From: an uncultured Clostridia bacterium
GTDB lineage: Bacteria > Bacillota > Clostridia > TANB77 > CAG-508
Length of the DNA stretch: 62,396 nucleotides
Assembly: GCA_947624655.1 (NCBI GenBank)
Contig: CANQLH010000009.1
Coordinates: 1 to 62,396, forward strand
Direction: 5' to 3'
The position numbers and the translations under genes were made by a program. Positions 49,932 to 60,400 of the stretch are shown one piece after another. The first letter of the stretch is position 1; the number at the start of each line of letters is the position of its first letter. The notes under the pieces were generated by a model. That model saw only the letters and a program-made list of their open reading frames with translations, had not been told where the DNA came from and did no database searches.

Positions 49932-50078
49932 AGAATAGCTGAAATGATTTATTTGAAAGAGCTGCGTAAGCGACCAACCGGAGCAACGCGGAGGGCGAAT
50001 GGAGCAGTCTACATATAATATCTTTAATTTGTAGACTGCGACACCAAAGCTCTAAAAATAAATCATTTCAGCTATTCT
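49932..50078. repeat. Palindromic core element, copy B
   Basis: Near-identical to copy A at 5010-5155 in arms and core (AGAATAGCTGAAATGATTTA; GGGCGAATGGAGCAGTCTAC; GTAGACTGCGACACCAAAGC), with the right flank CCATTATCCTGTTAC also shared. Confidence 0.78.
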
Positions 50079-50109
50079 ATTGAAACACCCCATTATCCTG
50101 TTACTTCAT

Positions 50110-50140
50110 AAGGAACAAGTCAAATTAAATATATTACTTC
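50110..50140. repeat. Fragment of family C element
   Basis: AAGGAACAAGTCAAATTAAA and ATATTACTTC match the right end of the element at 6264-6395. Confidence 0.6.
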
Positions 50141-50164
50141 CTAACGGAAACAAAAACTTTAATG

Positions 50165-50193
50165 AAAATAGGCACCTTATTGGCGCCTATTTT
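50165..50193 (-). terminator. Terminator of the 1,897-residue surface gene
   Basis: 12-bp stem AAAATAGGC(A/G)CC around a 5-nt loop directly after the stop; the single mismatch becomes U-G on the minus strand. Confidence 0.7.
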
Positions 50194-50196
50194 TCA

Positions 50197-53100
50197 TTAT
50201 TCAAGCACATATTTCTTAATTAGACTAATTCCTCCTGCAAATGTTACTAGTATTATTAAGATTAATCCTACATAAATCTGTCCTACACCTGTTTTTACTG
50301 TTATTATGCTTGGTGCATCATCTATGTCGTCTTCTTCTGCCTTCTGGTTATCTGGTGTTGAATCTACATCTGGTACTCCTTCGTCGTTTTTGTCTTCACT
50401 TATTTCTGCTATATTTACTTTTTCTCCAAAGTTTTCTTTTCCATTTATCCATGTTAGGATTACTTCTACTTCTGCACTTTCTCCTGGTTTTAATAGCTTG
50501 TTTTCTAGCTTTTTAGTTCCTATTTTTCCTTCCCCTAGTTCGTACCAGTCTGGGTTATCTTCTTTTACAAATTTTAGTCCTTCTGGTATATAGTCTGTTA
50601 CCTCTGTTGCATATCCTGCTATTTCTCCTTCGTTGGTTACTCTTATTGTGTATGCATATTTTACTTTTATTTTGTTTACATCCTTTGATTTTACTTCTAG
50701 TTTTACTGGGTCTTCATTCCTTGATGTTTCTGCTGTGTGACCCGATGCTATTTCTTCAGTCTTTCCATTTAATGTTACTATTGTCTTTGTTACCCATTTT
50801 AATAATGATAAATCAAAGTATTTTACTTTTACTTGGTCATAGTCTATATCGTCTTCATTATCTTTGTCATCATCATGATTATATACTTCGTCTCTGTTTG
50901 GTTTTGAGTCTATATCATCATCTGAATCTTTTGATATTTGAGCTGTATTTACTATCGTTCTTGCTTCTTCATCTTTTGTCTTTGCTTCATACGTTACTTT
51001 GAAGGCTATCTTTACGTCTCTATAATCTGGATTTTTGTCTGTTATCTCTCCTTCTTTGTTAAATGCTTTGATTTTGTTGTCTCTTTGTGCCTCTTTTTCT
51101 TGTTCTTCTGATAAATAGTCTGTTATTATATATTTTGCTTTGCTTACATCTGTTGTTTCTTCTTCATTTTCATCTAGCATTTTCCATCTATATTCTACGT
51201 TTGTTTCATTCTCTGGCAAGAATTCTAGTCCTTCTGGTACATCATCTGTTATTTCGTTTGCGTATCCATCTGCTTCTCCTTCATTATATACTCTTATTGT
51301 ATATATTACTGTATCTCCTGTTGTTAATTCTACTGGCGTCTTTGTATGTTTATAGCTTAGCTTTCCGTCTTTGTATTCTACTTCTGGATACCTATTATTT
51401 ACATTTGTATTTTCTACTTTTGTTATGAATTTTCTTAATGCTAAGTCAAAGTCTGGCTTTATTTGTACTTTCTCAAAGTCGTCGTCATCTTCTTGGCCTG
51501 GTACATAGTCTTTATCTGAATCTTCATCTTTGTAGTTTGGTCTATCTTTATCTTCTGGCAATTCGAAGTTATCATCTGGTTTTGAGTCTCTGTCTTCTTC
51601 TACTTTATTTCCTTCTTCGTCTTCTTCCTCTGTTATTTGGGCTAGGTTGGTTAGTATTCCGTTTCCTTCTGCTTTTTCATCTATTTCGCATACTATTTCT
51701 ACATCTATATAGTTTAGTTCTCCATTTCCGTCATATGCTAGAAGTAATTTTCCATTTTCTCTTTCTTTATATACTTCGTCTCCTGCTGTATTTTCTTTGG
51801 CTGTTATTGTTGTTTTTACTTCTCTTGTCTTTTCATCATATTCCCATCCGTATTTTTTGTTTGTTTCATTGTCTGGTAAGTAGTTTAAGTATTTTGGTAA
51901 GTAGTCTGTTACTTCACTTGCGAAAGCATCTATTTCACCTTCATTATATACTCTTATTGTGTATGTTACTAAACTTCCTCTTTTTACCATTACTGGTTTC
52001 TTAGGGTGGTCATATTCTGATGTTGTGTCTGTATGCTTATCTATTTTATTTGTGTCTACTTTTGGCTCTCTTGATGTTTCTACCTCTTCTCCATCTACTT
52101 TTGATATATATTTTCTAAGTGATAGATCCATTTCAGGTACTACTACTATTACCTTTTCGAAGTCATCGTCATCTTCTTGGCCTGGTACATAGTCTTTATC
52201 TGAATCTTCATCTTTGTAGTTTGGTCTATCTTTATCTTCTGGCAATTCGAAGTTATCATCTGGTTTTGAGTCTCTGTCTTCTTCTACTTTCTTTCCTTCT
52301 TCGTCTTCTTCCTCTGTTATTTGGGCTAGGTTTGTTAGTATTCCGCTTCCTTCTGCTTTTTCATCTATTTCGCATACTATTTCTATGTCTATATAGTTTA
52401 GTTCTCCATTTCCATCATATGCTAGAAGTAATTTTCCGTTTTCTCTTTCTTTATATACTTCGTCTCCTGCTGTATTTTCTTTGGCTGTTATTGTTGTTTT
52501 TACTTCTCTTGTCTTTTCATCATATTCCCATCCGTATTTTTTGTTTATTTCATTGTCTGGTAAGAAGTTTAAGTATTTTGGTAAATAGTCTGTTACTTCA
52601 CTTGCAAAAGCATCTATTTCACCTTCATTATATACTCTTATTGTATATGTTACTAGGCTACCTCTTTTTACCGTTACTGGTTTTTTAGAATGATTATATT
52701 CTGATGTTGTGTCTGTATGATTATCTATTTTATTTGTATCTACTTTTGGCTCTCTTGATGTTTCTATTTTTTCTCCATCTACTTCTGTTATAAACTTTCT
52801 TAATGATAAGTCTATTTCAGGTACTACTACTATTACTTTCTCAAAGTCATCATCATCTTCTTGTCCTGGTATATAGTCTTTTTTGCCTATTTCATCATCT
52901 TTATATCCTGGAAAATCTTTTGGTAAGTCTAAGTTTCCATCTGGTACTGAATCTCTATCTTTATCAACATCTGTTCCAGTTTCATCTGCTTGTTTTGTAA
53001 TTTCTGCTATATTCGTTAATTTTAGTGCTGTTTTAACTGGCATTACTTGACAATGTACTTCAATATCAATATAGCTTAATACATCTTTTTCTTTATCATA

Positions 53101-55890
53101 TGCTGGAATTATTACTTCATTTAATTTTTTGCCTACATTTGAGCTATTCATATTTTCTGAAACACCTGTAACAATGCAATTTTCTGTTGAAACTATTGTG
53201 TTATATGCATCTCCTGTTTCTTCTGTAACCCTCCACCAGTCTGCATTTTTATCTTCTCCAAATGCAACATATTTTAGGTTTTTATCTAAGTGGTCTGCTA
53301 CTTCTTTAACTATCGCATTTACTTCGCCTTCGTTGTATAGTCTTAATGTATATGTTACAACGTCTCCAATTTCTACTTCAACTGGTACTTTGCTGTGATT
53401 ATATATTGCTGTATCTTCTCCTTGTTTTAAGCCACTTGTTACAACTGTTGGTGCTCTATTATATTTTGTATCTCCTACTGCTGAAATGAATTTTCTTAAT
53501 GCAACATCTATTTGAGGTATTTTTACTTTTACTTTTTCGAAGTCGTCATCATCTTCTTGGCCTGGTATATAATCTTTTTTGCCTATTTCATCATCTTTAT
53601 ATCCTGGAAAATCACTTGGTAAGTTTAGGTTTCCATTTGGAACTGAGTCTCTATCCTTATCAATTTCTTCTCCATATTCATCTGCTTGTTTTGTTATTTC
53701 TGCTATATTTGTTAGTTTGATTTCTTCTTCAACTGGTAAAACTTTACAATGTACTTCAATATCAACATAGCTTAATATGTCTTTTTCTTTATCATATGCT
53801 GGAATTACTACGTCTCCTAGTTTTCTTCCAACATTTGAACTACTAAGGTTTTCAGAAACTCCTACAACAACACAATTTTCTGTTGAAACTATTGTATTAT
53901 ATGCTTCTCCTTTTTCTTCAGAAGCTTTCCACCAGTCTCCATTTTTATCATTTCCATATGCAACATATTCTAAGTTTTTATCTAGGTGATCTGTTACTTC
54001 TTTAACTCTTCCATCTATATCGCCTTCATTATATAATCTTAATGTATATGTTACTATGTCTCCGATTTCTACTCCAATAGGCTCCTTGCTGTGATTATAT
54101 ACAGCTGTATTTTGTCCTTGTTTTAATGGGTCTGTTACAACTGTTGGTGCTCTGTTATATTTTGTGTCTCCTACTGCTGATATAAATTTTCTTAATGCTA
54201 AATCTATCTCAGGTACTTCTATTACTACTTTTTCAAAATCGTCATCATCTTCTTGGCCTGGTACATAGTCTAATCTGTTTGACTCATCATCTTTATATCC
54301 TGGTAAATTTTCATCTGATGGAAGATTGAAATTACCATTTGGTTTTGAATCTCTATCTTCTTCGATTACATTTCCTTTATCATCAGTCATTTTTGTAATT
54401 TGTGCTAGGTTTGTTATATTTTCATCATAATGTGCTGTTGACATAACCTTGCATGAGATTTGTATATCTACATAACTTAGTTTATAGCTTGCTGGCTCTC
54501 CTGTTTCTTTATTTGCTGGTATATATTCTGCTGCTGGAATTAATACATCTCCTAAAACTTTTCCAACTTCTCCTGAATCAATATTTCCTCCTACTCCAGT
54601 AACTATGCATGATTCTCCAACTGCTATTCTTGCTGTTTCTTCGTCTAATTCCCACCATGCTCCTTTATCATCTCCATAAGGAACATATTCTAAATATTTA
54701 GGTAGGTAATCTGTTACTTCTTTTATATATGTGTCAATTTCTCCTTCGTTATATAGTCTTAATGTATATGTTACTATATCTCCTTTTGATACTTTTACTG
54801 GTTTCTTTGTGTGATTATATTCTGCTGTTGTTTGTAAATTATTTCCTATTTCTGTATTTAATTTTGTTGTATCAGCGTTAGGTTCTCTTGAACTTTCTCC
54901 TTCTAATTTTACTCCATTTACTGCTGATATAAATTTTCTTAATGCAACATCTACTTCCTTTTCACTTTCTTTTACATTTACTACTGGTTGCTCATCTAAA
55001 TTTGTTCCTGCTAAATAGACTGTTATGTCTCTTTCTGGTTCATATACGGCGTTTTTTTGTTTTAATTCATCTGCTGTTTGTTTAGCTTTTGCAATTAAAG
55101 ATGTATATAATGTATTTGCAAACTTTTGTCTTTGTGTTCCGTATAATTCTCCTGCATTATATATGGTTTGATATGTCTCATATTTACCTTTTGTACCAAA
55201 TATTTCGTCTCCGTCTATTGACATATATATTGCTGGTAAAGTATCGTTACTATATATCTTGTTAGAGTTTTCGTCTTCTTCGTCATCATTTGTAAAATAC
55301 CATATTGCTAATTGTTGTATTACTTCTATATCTGCTCTTGTTAGTACGTTTTCTTTAAATTCTGTTTGTGTAAGTGTTCCATCTGTATATCCTGCATAAT
55401 CTTTTAAATATTGTGTTAGTTGTTCATCTGTTGCATTTTCTAATAGCATATTATCTAATATCCACATTACTGCATTAAATTTGTCTTTGTTTTCTGCTTT
55501 GAATATTGTAACATCTGATTGTATTCCACCATTATATTTTTGTACCAATTCTTCATATTGCTTTGTCATTTCATAACTTGTAGTATATTCTACCGCTTTG
55601 TGGTCTAAATCGATTGATGTAAATCCAAGTCCTGCTCTTAAGCAATATATGTCTGGTATTAAATCTGTTGGTGTTCCATCTGGATTACATGTTACTAGAT
55701 TCCATACATTTTTTACTTGGTCTGGATTTGCACCATATAATTGGTGTCTATATGTAATTTCTCCTTCTTTTCTTTCTTTAATTGTCGTTAAGTTTCCTAA
55801 GCTTTGGGCTTCTACATTACTTACAAAACTAAATATCATTAGTATAAATGCAAATATTAACAATGTTATAAATAATTTTTTAGTTTTCAT
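50197..55890 (-). CDS. Surface protein with seven DUF11-like repeats (1,897 residues)
   Basis: ATG 55890 is 6 nt behind AAGGTGG. Signal peptide (LFITLLIFAFILMIFSFV), an N-terminal ~320-residue head (with a Cys in DIYCLRAGLG that recurs in the 57441-61122 protein) and seven modules starting (V/I/M/F)D(L/V)(A/S)LRKFI. These have TYTLRLYNEG and VTDYLPKYLE strands, separated by acidic GQEDDDDFEKV linkers. Modules 4 and 5 are almost identical at DNA level (684-bp period). The C-terminus is SIITVKTG + membrane helix + KKYVLE. No in-frame CGG was found in 1,897 codons. Role inferred: polymer-like or adhesive surface protein. Confidence 0.88.
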   Translation of the reverse strand: MKTKKLFITLLIFAFILMIFSFVSNVEAQSLGNLTTIKERKEGEITYRHQLYGANPDQVKNVWNLVTCNPDGTPTDLIPDIYCLRAGLGFTSIDLDHKAVEYTTSYEMTKQYEELVQKYNGGIQSDVTIFKAENKDKFNAVMWILDNMLLENATDEQLTQYLKDYAGYTDGTLTQTEFKENVLTRADIEVIQQLAIWYFTNDDEEDENSNKIYSNDTLPAIYMSIDGDEIFGTKGKYETYQTIYNAGELYGTQRQKFANTLYTSLIAKAKQTADELKQKNAVYEPERDITVYLAGTNLDEQPVVNVKESEKEVDVALRKFISAVNGVKLEGESSREPNADTTKLNTEIGNNLQTTAEYNHTKKPVKVSKGDIVTYTLRLYNEGEIDTYIKEVTDYLPKYLEYVPYGDDKGAWWELDEETARIAVGESCIVTGVGGNIDSGEVGKVLGDVLIPAAEYIPANKETGEPASYKLSYVDIQISCKVMSTAHYDENITNLAQITKMTDDKGNVIEEDRDSKPNGNFNLPSDENLPGYKDDESNRLDYVPGQEDDDDFEKVVIEVPEIDLALRKFISAVGDTKYNRAPTVVTDPLKQGQNTAVYNHSKEPIGVEIGDIVTYTLRLYNEGDIDGRVKEVTDHLDKNLEYVAYGNDKNGDWWKASEEKGEAYNTIVSTENCVVVGVSENLSSSNVGRKLGDVVIPAYDKEKDILSYVDIEVHCKVLPVEEEIKLTNIAEITKQADEYGEEIDKDRDSVPNGNLNLPSDFPGYKDDEIGKKDYIPGQEDDDDFEKVKVKIPQIDVALRKFISAVGDTKYNRAPTVVTSGLKQGEDTAIYNHSKVPVEVEIGDVVTYTLRLYNEGEVNAIVKEVADHLDKNLKYVAFGEDKNADWWRVTEETGDAYNTIVSTENCIVTGVSENMNSSNVGKKLNEVIIPAYDKEKDVLSYIDIEVHCQVMPVKTALKLTNIAEITKQADETGTDVDKDRDSVPDGNLDLPKDFPGYKDDEIGKKDYIPGQEDDDDFEKVIVVVPEIDLSLRKFITEVDGEKIETSREPKVDTNKIDNHTDTTSEYNHSKKPVTVKRGSLVTYTIRVYNEGEIDAFASEVTDYLPKYLNFLPDNEINKKYGWEYDEKTREVKTTITAKENTAGDEVYKERENGKLLLAYDGNGELNYIDIEIVCEIDEKAEGSGILTNLAQITEEEDEEGKKVEEDRDSKPDDNFELPEDKDRPNYKDEDSDKDYVPGQEDDDDFEKVIVVVPEMDLSLRKYISKVDGEEVETSREPKVDTNKIDKHTDTTSEYDHPKKPVMVKRGSLVTYTIRVYNEGEIDAFASEVTDYLPKYLNYLPDNETNKKYGWEYDEKTREVKTTITAKENTAGDEVYKERENGKLLLAYDGNGELNYIDVEIVCEIDEKAEGNGILTNLAQITEEEDEEGNKVEEDRDSKPDDNFELPEDKDRPNYKDEDSDKDYVPGQEDDDDFEKVQIKPDFDLALRKFITKVENTNVNNRYPEVEYKDGKLSYKHTKTPVELTTGDTVIYTIRVYNEGEADGYANEITDDVPEGLEFLPENETNVEYRWKMLDENEEETTDVSKAKYIITDYLSEEQEKEAQRDNKIKAFNKEGEITDKNPDYRDVKIAFKVTYEAKTKDEEARTIVNTAQISKDSDDDIDSKPNRDEVYNHDDDKDNEDDIDYDQVKVKYFDLSLLKWVTKTIVTLNGKTEEIASGHTAETSRNEDPVKLEVKSKDVNKIKVKYAYTIRVTNEGEIAGYATEVTDYIPEGLKFVKEDNPDWYELGEGKIGTKKLENKLLKPGESAEVEVILTWINGKENFGEKVNIAEISEDKNDEGVPDVDSTPDNQKAEEDDIDDAPSIITVKTGVGQIYVGLILIILVTFAGGISLIKKYVLE
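51467..52835. repeat. Recent 684-bp tandem duplication inside the surface gene
   Basis: The blocks around TCTTGGCCTGGTACATAGTC (51491 and 52175) and their following ~650 bp are nearly identical, i.e. 228-residue modules 4 and 5 duplicated recently. Confidence 0.8.
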
Positions 55891-56151
55891 ACTTTACCAC
55901 CTTTTTACATTATTACTTGTATTATATTTTATATATTTTTAGAATAAAGTCAATAGAAAAATGTAGCCTTATTTTGTTTTAAAAAAAGGCTCTCAAAATT
56001 CTTTTACGGAAAGTGCTTTTGCAAATATCACTTTCTAATTTGACATTTATATTACAATTATACAACATTTTTTACATTTTATCAATATATTATGTTAATT
56101 TTTTTGTGGAATGTTTATTTGCGTAAGGCTTATTTTTTTAACTAACTTCGG

Positions 56152-56194
56152 AATGAATATATTTAGTTTGACTCGTTCCTTGTTGGTCGTCTTA
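56152..56194. repeat. Inverted fragment of family C element
   Basis: Reverse complement contains AAGACGACCAACAAGGAACG and AGTCAAACTAAATATATTC, matching 6351-6388. Confidence 0.6.
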
Positions 56195-56206
56195 TAACAT
56201 TAACTA

Positions 56207-56252
56207 AAAAAGTTTAGAAACATTAACTAAAAAAGTTTAGAAAAACTATTGC
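56207..56252. repeat. Two 23-bp tandem repeats upstream of tRNA-Pro
   Basis: ACATTAACTAAAAAAGTTTA + GAA occurs twice in a row just upstream of the tRNA promoter. Confidence 0.7.
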
Positions 56253-56277
56253 AAATTAAAAAAAAATGTACTATAAT
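56249..56277 (+). promoter_or_regulatory. Promoter of tRNA-Pro
   Basis: TTGCAA (56249-56254), 17-nt spacer, TATAAT (56272-56277), 20 bp before the tRNA. Confidence 0.75.
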
Positions 56278-56296
56278 ATATTAATAGTTGGTACGG

Positions 56297-56372
56297 CGGG
56301 GTGTAGCGCAGTTGGTAGCGCACGTGGTTTGGGACCATGGGGTCGCAGGTTCGAATCCTGTCGCCCCGACCA
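56297..56372 (+). tRNA. tRNA-Pro (anticodon TGG)
   Basis: CGGGGTG acceptor pairs with CGCCCCG (one G-T). The D-arm includes AGCGCAGTTGGTAGCGC, the anticodon loop is TTTGGGA, the T-arm is CAGGTTCGAATCCTG, and ACCA is encoded at the 3' end. Confidence 0.95.
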
Positions 56373-56537
56373 TTTTAAACAAGCTTTGTAAGTGCTTAAA
56401 ATAAAGCAATACAGAGCTTTTATTTTTATAAAGTAATGCAATTATAATGCAATAAATTATACATAGGAATTGGATTTATATATCTCTTGAAAAAATATAT
56501 GTTTATGTTATCATAATAAAGTAAAGGAGCAATTTTT

Positions 56538-57218
56538 ATGAATATTTTGAATTTTATCTTAAATCACCAAGACTATTTAGAAGACTTAATTACAAGAAGT
56601 ACATATCATTCAAATGGAATCGAAGGTAGTACACTTACTTATGCCGAAACTTATGCTATTCTTTATAATGATAACAGCTTTAAAATTCAAGGGAAAGAGC
56701 CTAGAGAAATTTATGAAGCTATTAATCATAAAAAAGCATTAGAATTAGTATTTAAAAATTTACAGAATAATGAACAATTTGACGAAAGATTTATAAAAAA
56801 ATTAAATGAAACTATAAATAAAGATATTAAAAATACAGAAGGATATAGAAAAGTACAGGTCTTTATTCGTGGTAGTGAGCATATTCCACCAGAGCCAGAA
56901 AAGATACCAAATTTAATGAATTATTTTGTGTATAATTATAATCACGATGAACAAGATATTTTTGTTAAAATTGCTCAATATCACATTAAGTTTGAAAGCA
57001 TACATCCTTTTGAAGATGGAAATGGAAGAACTGGTAGATTACTTTTAAATTATGATTTGCTAAAAAATAATATTCCTCCAGTTGTTATTGAAAAAGAGGA
57101 TAGAGTAAAATATTTCGAATATCTTAAAAATAATGATATTACAAGTTTTGCAGAATGGTTAATGGAGCTTTCTAAAAAAGAAAAAGAAAGACTAGGAAAG
57201 TTTGGATATAACAATTAG
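56538..57218 (+). CDS. Fic-family AMP-transferase-like protein
   Basis: The 226-residue product has a complete active loop HPFEDGNGRTGR and a class II-type inhibitory motif SNGIEGS near the N-terminus (residues ~24-30), so it should be an active, self-inhibited Fic enzyme. The Y/SExI flap region is HIPPEPEKIPNLMN. Promoter-like TTGAAA...TATCAT and GGAG precede ATG 56538. It differs from the Gln-Fic protein at 5197-6129, which lacks the histidine. A terminator follows. Confidence 0.88.
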   Translation: MNILNFILNHQDYLEDLITRSTYHSNGIEGSTLTYAETYAILYNDNSFKIQGKEPREIYEAINHKKALELVFKNLQNNEQFDERFIKKLNETINKDIKNTEGYRKVQVFIRGSEHIPPEPEKIPNLMNYFVYNYNHDEQDIFVKIAQYHIKFESIHPFEDGNGRTGRLLLNYDLLKNNIPPVVIEKEDRVKYFEYLKNNDITSFAEWLMELSKKEKERLGKFGYNN

Positions 57219-57287
57219 ATTAATTATAGCATTTTATCTATTATTTGTAAAATTTGTTTTAGCCCTTCTCTTTCCCTGACCAATTTT

Positions 57288-57333
57288 AAAACCTCCTTAT
57301 GACATTTTTTTATCATAAGAAGGTTTTCTTTTT
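57288..57333 (+). terminator. Terminator after the Fic gene
   Basis: AAAACCTCCTTATGA pairs with TCATAAGAAGGTTTT (one mismatch) and CTTTTTT follows. Confidence 0.75.
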
Positions 57334-57440
57334 TACTTTACCCCCATTATTCTATATACTCAAGCTATAGCAATAATCTTTTTTTTATTTTTGCTTATTA
57401 AGATTTTGGGTAAAATTATTTAACTTACCCTATATTTTAA

Positions 57441-60400
57441 TTACTTAATATCTCTATTTTTATGCACTTTATAACCAAATACAGCACTTGCTAGAATCAT
57501 TAATATAATTATTGCACTTGGTTCCTCTCCAGTTTGAGGAATAGGTTTTTGTATAACTGTATCATCATTTGGTTTTACTGGAGTTGGTTTTGGAGTTGGT
57601 TCTGGCTCTGGCTCTGGTGTTGGATTAGGAGTTGGCTCAGGCTCTGGTTCTGGATCTGGTATTGGGTCTGGTGTTGGATCTGGCTCTGGATCTGGTGTTG
57701 GATCTGGTTCTGGATCTGGCTCTGGATCTGGTGTTGGGTCTGGTGTTGGGTCTGGTGTTGGATCTGGCGTTGGATCTGGTGTTGGATCCGGACTTGGCTC
57801 TGGGCTTGGGTCTGGTGTTGGATCCGGTGTTGGGTCTGGACTTGGCTCTGGCTCTGGGTCCGGTGTTGGCTCTGGTTCTTTTTTAATAATTACCAATTTT
57901 TCAAAGTCATCCTCATCTTGTTCCCCTTTAAAGTAATATTCTGCTTGATTTAGTTCTACATTTTTATTTGATTGATCACCAACATAATCTTCCATACTAT
58001 CTTTATTTACTTGTGGAGTTGTCTCTGGTTCAGAATCCCTATCTACTATAATGCCTTCTTCACTTATCGCCTCTGATATCCAAGCCACATTTGTTAATAC
58101 TTTATCTTTTGAAGTATCCGCTTCTGCCGTTACTTTACATTTTATTCTTACAGTTTCTGAGTCTAAATCTCCTCCACTATACCTTGCTAAATCTCTTAGA
58201 TTTTTCCCTTTTAAAACTAATCTATTAGTTGTTTTATCGTATTCTTCGACTTCATAGTTATCTGTTAATACTTCTACAAATTCAATTCCAGTTGGTAATT
58301 GATCTGTTATTTCTGTTGCCTTTCCTGCTAATGCTCCTTCATTATATACAGTAATATTATATATTACTTCACTTCCTGTCTGAACTTCTATTGCATTTTT
58401 CTTATGTTTATATGTAGCTGTTGTCTCATTTTGCAATGTATTTTTATCGATATCTGGAATTCTATCATTTATTACTGTATCTCCAATTTGAGTTATATAT
58501 TTTCTTAAAGCTAAATCAAATCCTTTTACTGCTAATTTTGTTGCTTCTCTTCTTGCACTTTTTTGCATTCCAACAGCTAATTGTTGATCATTATCTGTTT
58601 CTGAATCTATTAAGCTCATAGTAGTAGCCTCATAATTTACAATCATGTTTACAGTTAGGTTTTTTAAATTATTTTGCTCTAAACTTAAATAGAATTCTCC
58701 TCCTTCAGATAATTTACTATTATCACTTATTTCCTCTTTTTTATAATCTAAAACTTTATAATCATTTACTTCTACTCCATTTGATTTTATATCAAATGTA
58801 ACGTTATTGCTTATATTGTTATTTTTTGTTATATTTACTGGACCTATAATGCCTCTTCCATCTTGTAAGTTGCATTCTAATTCTTTGTCATCTTCAACTG
58901 AAACAGGATTTCCAACTAATTGTGGAATATTATAAGTTTGTCCATTTTCTTGTTCTAAATCTAAACTTTGAGTTATTATATAGCCTATTGTTCCATCTGA
59001 TAATTTAACTTTATCCCATATAAAACTTTCTTGGTTAGCTGCTCTTCTCTCAATTCTTGTTACTACATCTCCATTAAATAATTGTGCAACAATATTGGCT
59101 GATAATGATGGCTGTTCTCTTATATTAATTTTTGTGTTTTCTTGGTTTATATTTACTCTACATCTTTCAGATATAACTTCAGTTGGATCTATTTCAACCA
59201 TTCCCCTTAACCATGGATTTTTATTATCAGGATCTGTTGGATCCCAACATCTATATTTTGCATCTTCATTACTTAATTTTTTTGCAGTTGGTTTTCCTAA
59301 AGGTCCAGGAGTTTCATCTCCATAGAATTCTACTAGTGTTCCCTCATCACAATTATCATAAATCCATTTAGCATCTTCAACGGTTAGTCTAATACATCCT
59401 TCTGATGCAGTTGTTCCTAATTTATCATATTCTTCATATTTTAATGTTGATTTATCTGGTCTTAAATATGGGACTGAATGGAATAATATTCCTTGTACAA
59501 TTCGAGTTGCATATTGTCCACATACATTTCCGATTAAGATTTCTCCATTCATATTGATCAGAAGTTTCATATACTCCGTCTTCAGGTGTTAGTTCACCAG
59601 TTGAGCAAATCATCGCCTTTATTGGAATTGTATAATCTCCTTGTTCATCTTTTTGATAAACAGTTACTACATTTGCTTCATAATTTACTTTTATATAGTA
59701 TTCTCCATCATAAAGCTCAATTTCTTCTGGTGATAAAGCTTCACTTTTGTATTTATCAGTAGTTATTTCCATTGTGAGGGCTTGAGACTCTATCATTTTA
59801 TTCATGTCTTCTACTTCAGATATTTCAGAACTTGCAGGTGGTTCTTCTTCATTTACTTCTCCTGATTCCTCTATTAAGCCTCTTACTCCATTTATTTCTG
59901 CTCTATTTGCTTCTTCTTCATCAATTTCTACTAAATACTGTCTTGCAATATATCCAGTTCTTCCATCAGATAACTTAATTTTATCCCATATATAACTATT
60001 TGCTTTTGCAACTCTGCTTTCCAATCTTGTTACTATTGTTCCTGATGCTACTGAACATATAGCTCCTGAAGAACTTGTTGGTCTTTCTCTTAAGTTAACA
60101 TTACCTATTCCAGTTCCTGTTAATACCTGGCATGTTATATTTTCAGATTCAATTTGTAAATTGTCTGACTCAATATATCCTTCTATTCCATCTTCTGTTC
60201 TTACTTTATCCCAAGTACATCCATCTATGTATCCAACATTTTTTATAAATCTGTTTACTTTATCTTCTTTGTTTAAATCTTTTAATACATTTGAAGATTT
60301 TCCTGGTTCTTCTCTTAATGGTATTGTCTCTTCTATTTCGCTTATTACTTTGCAATCTTCATTTACTTTTTTTCCAGAAGTTGTTGCTTTTTCTACTTCA

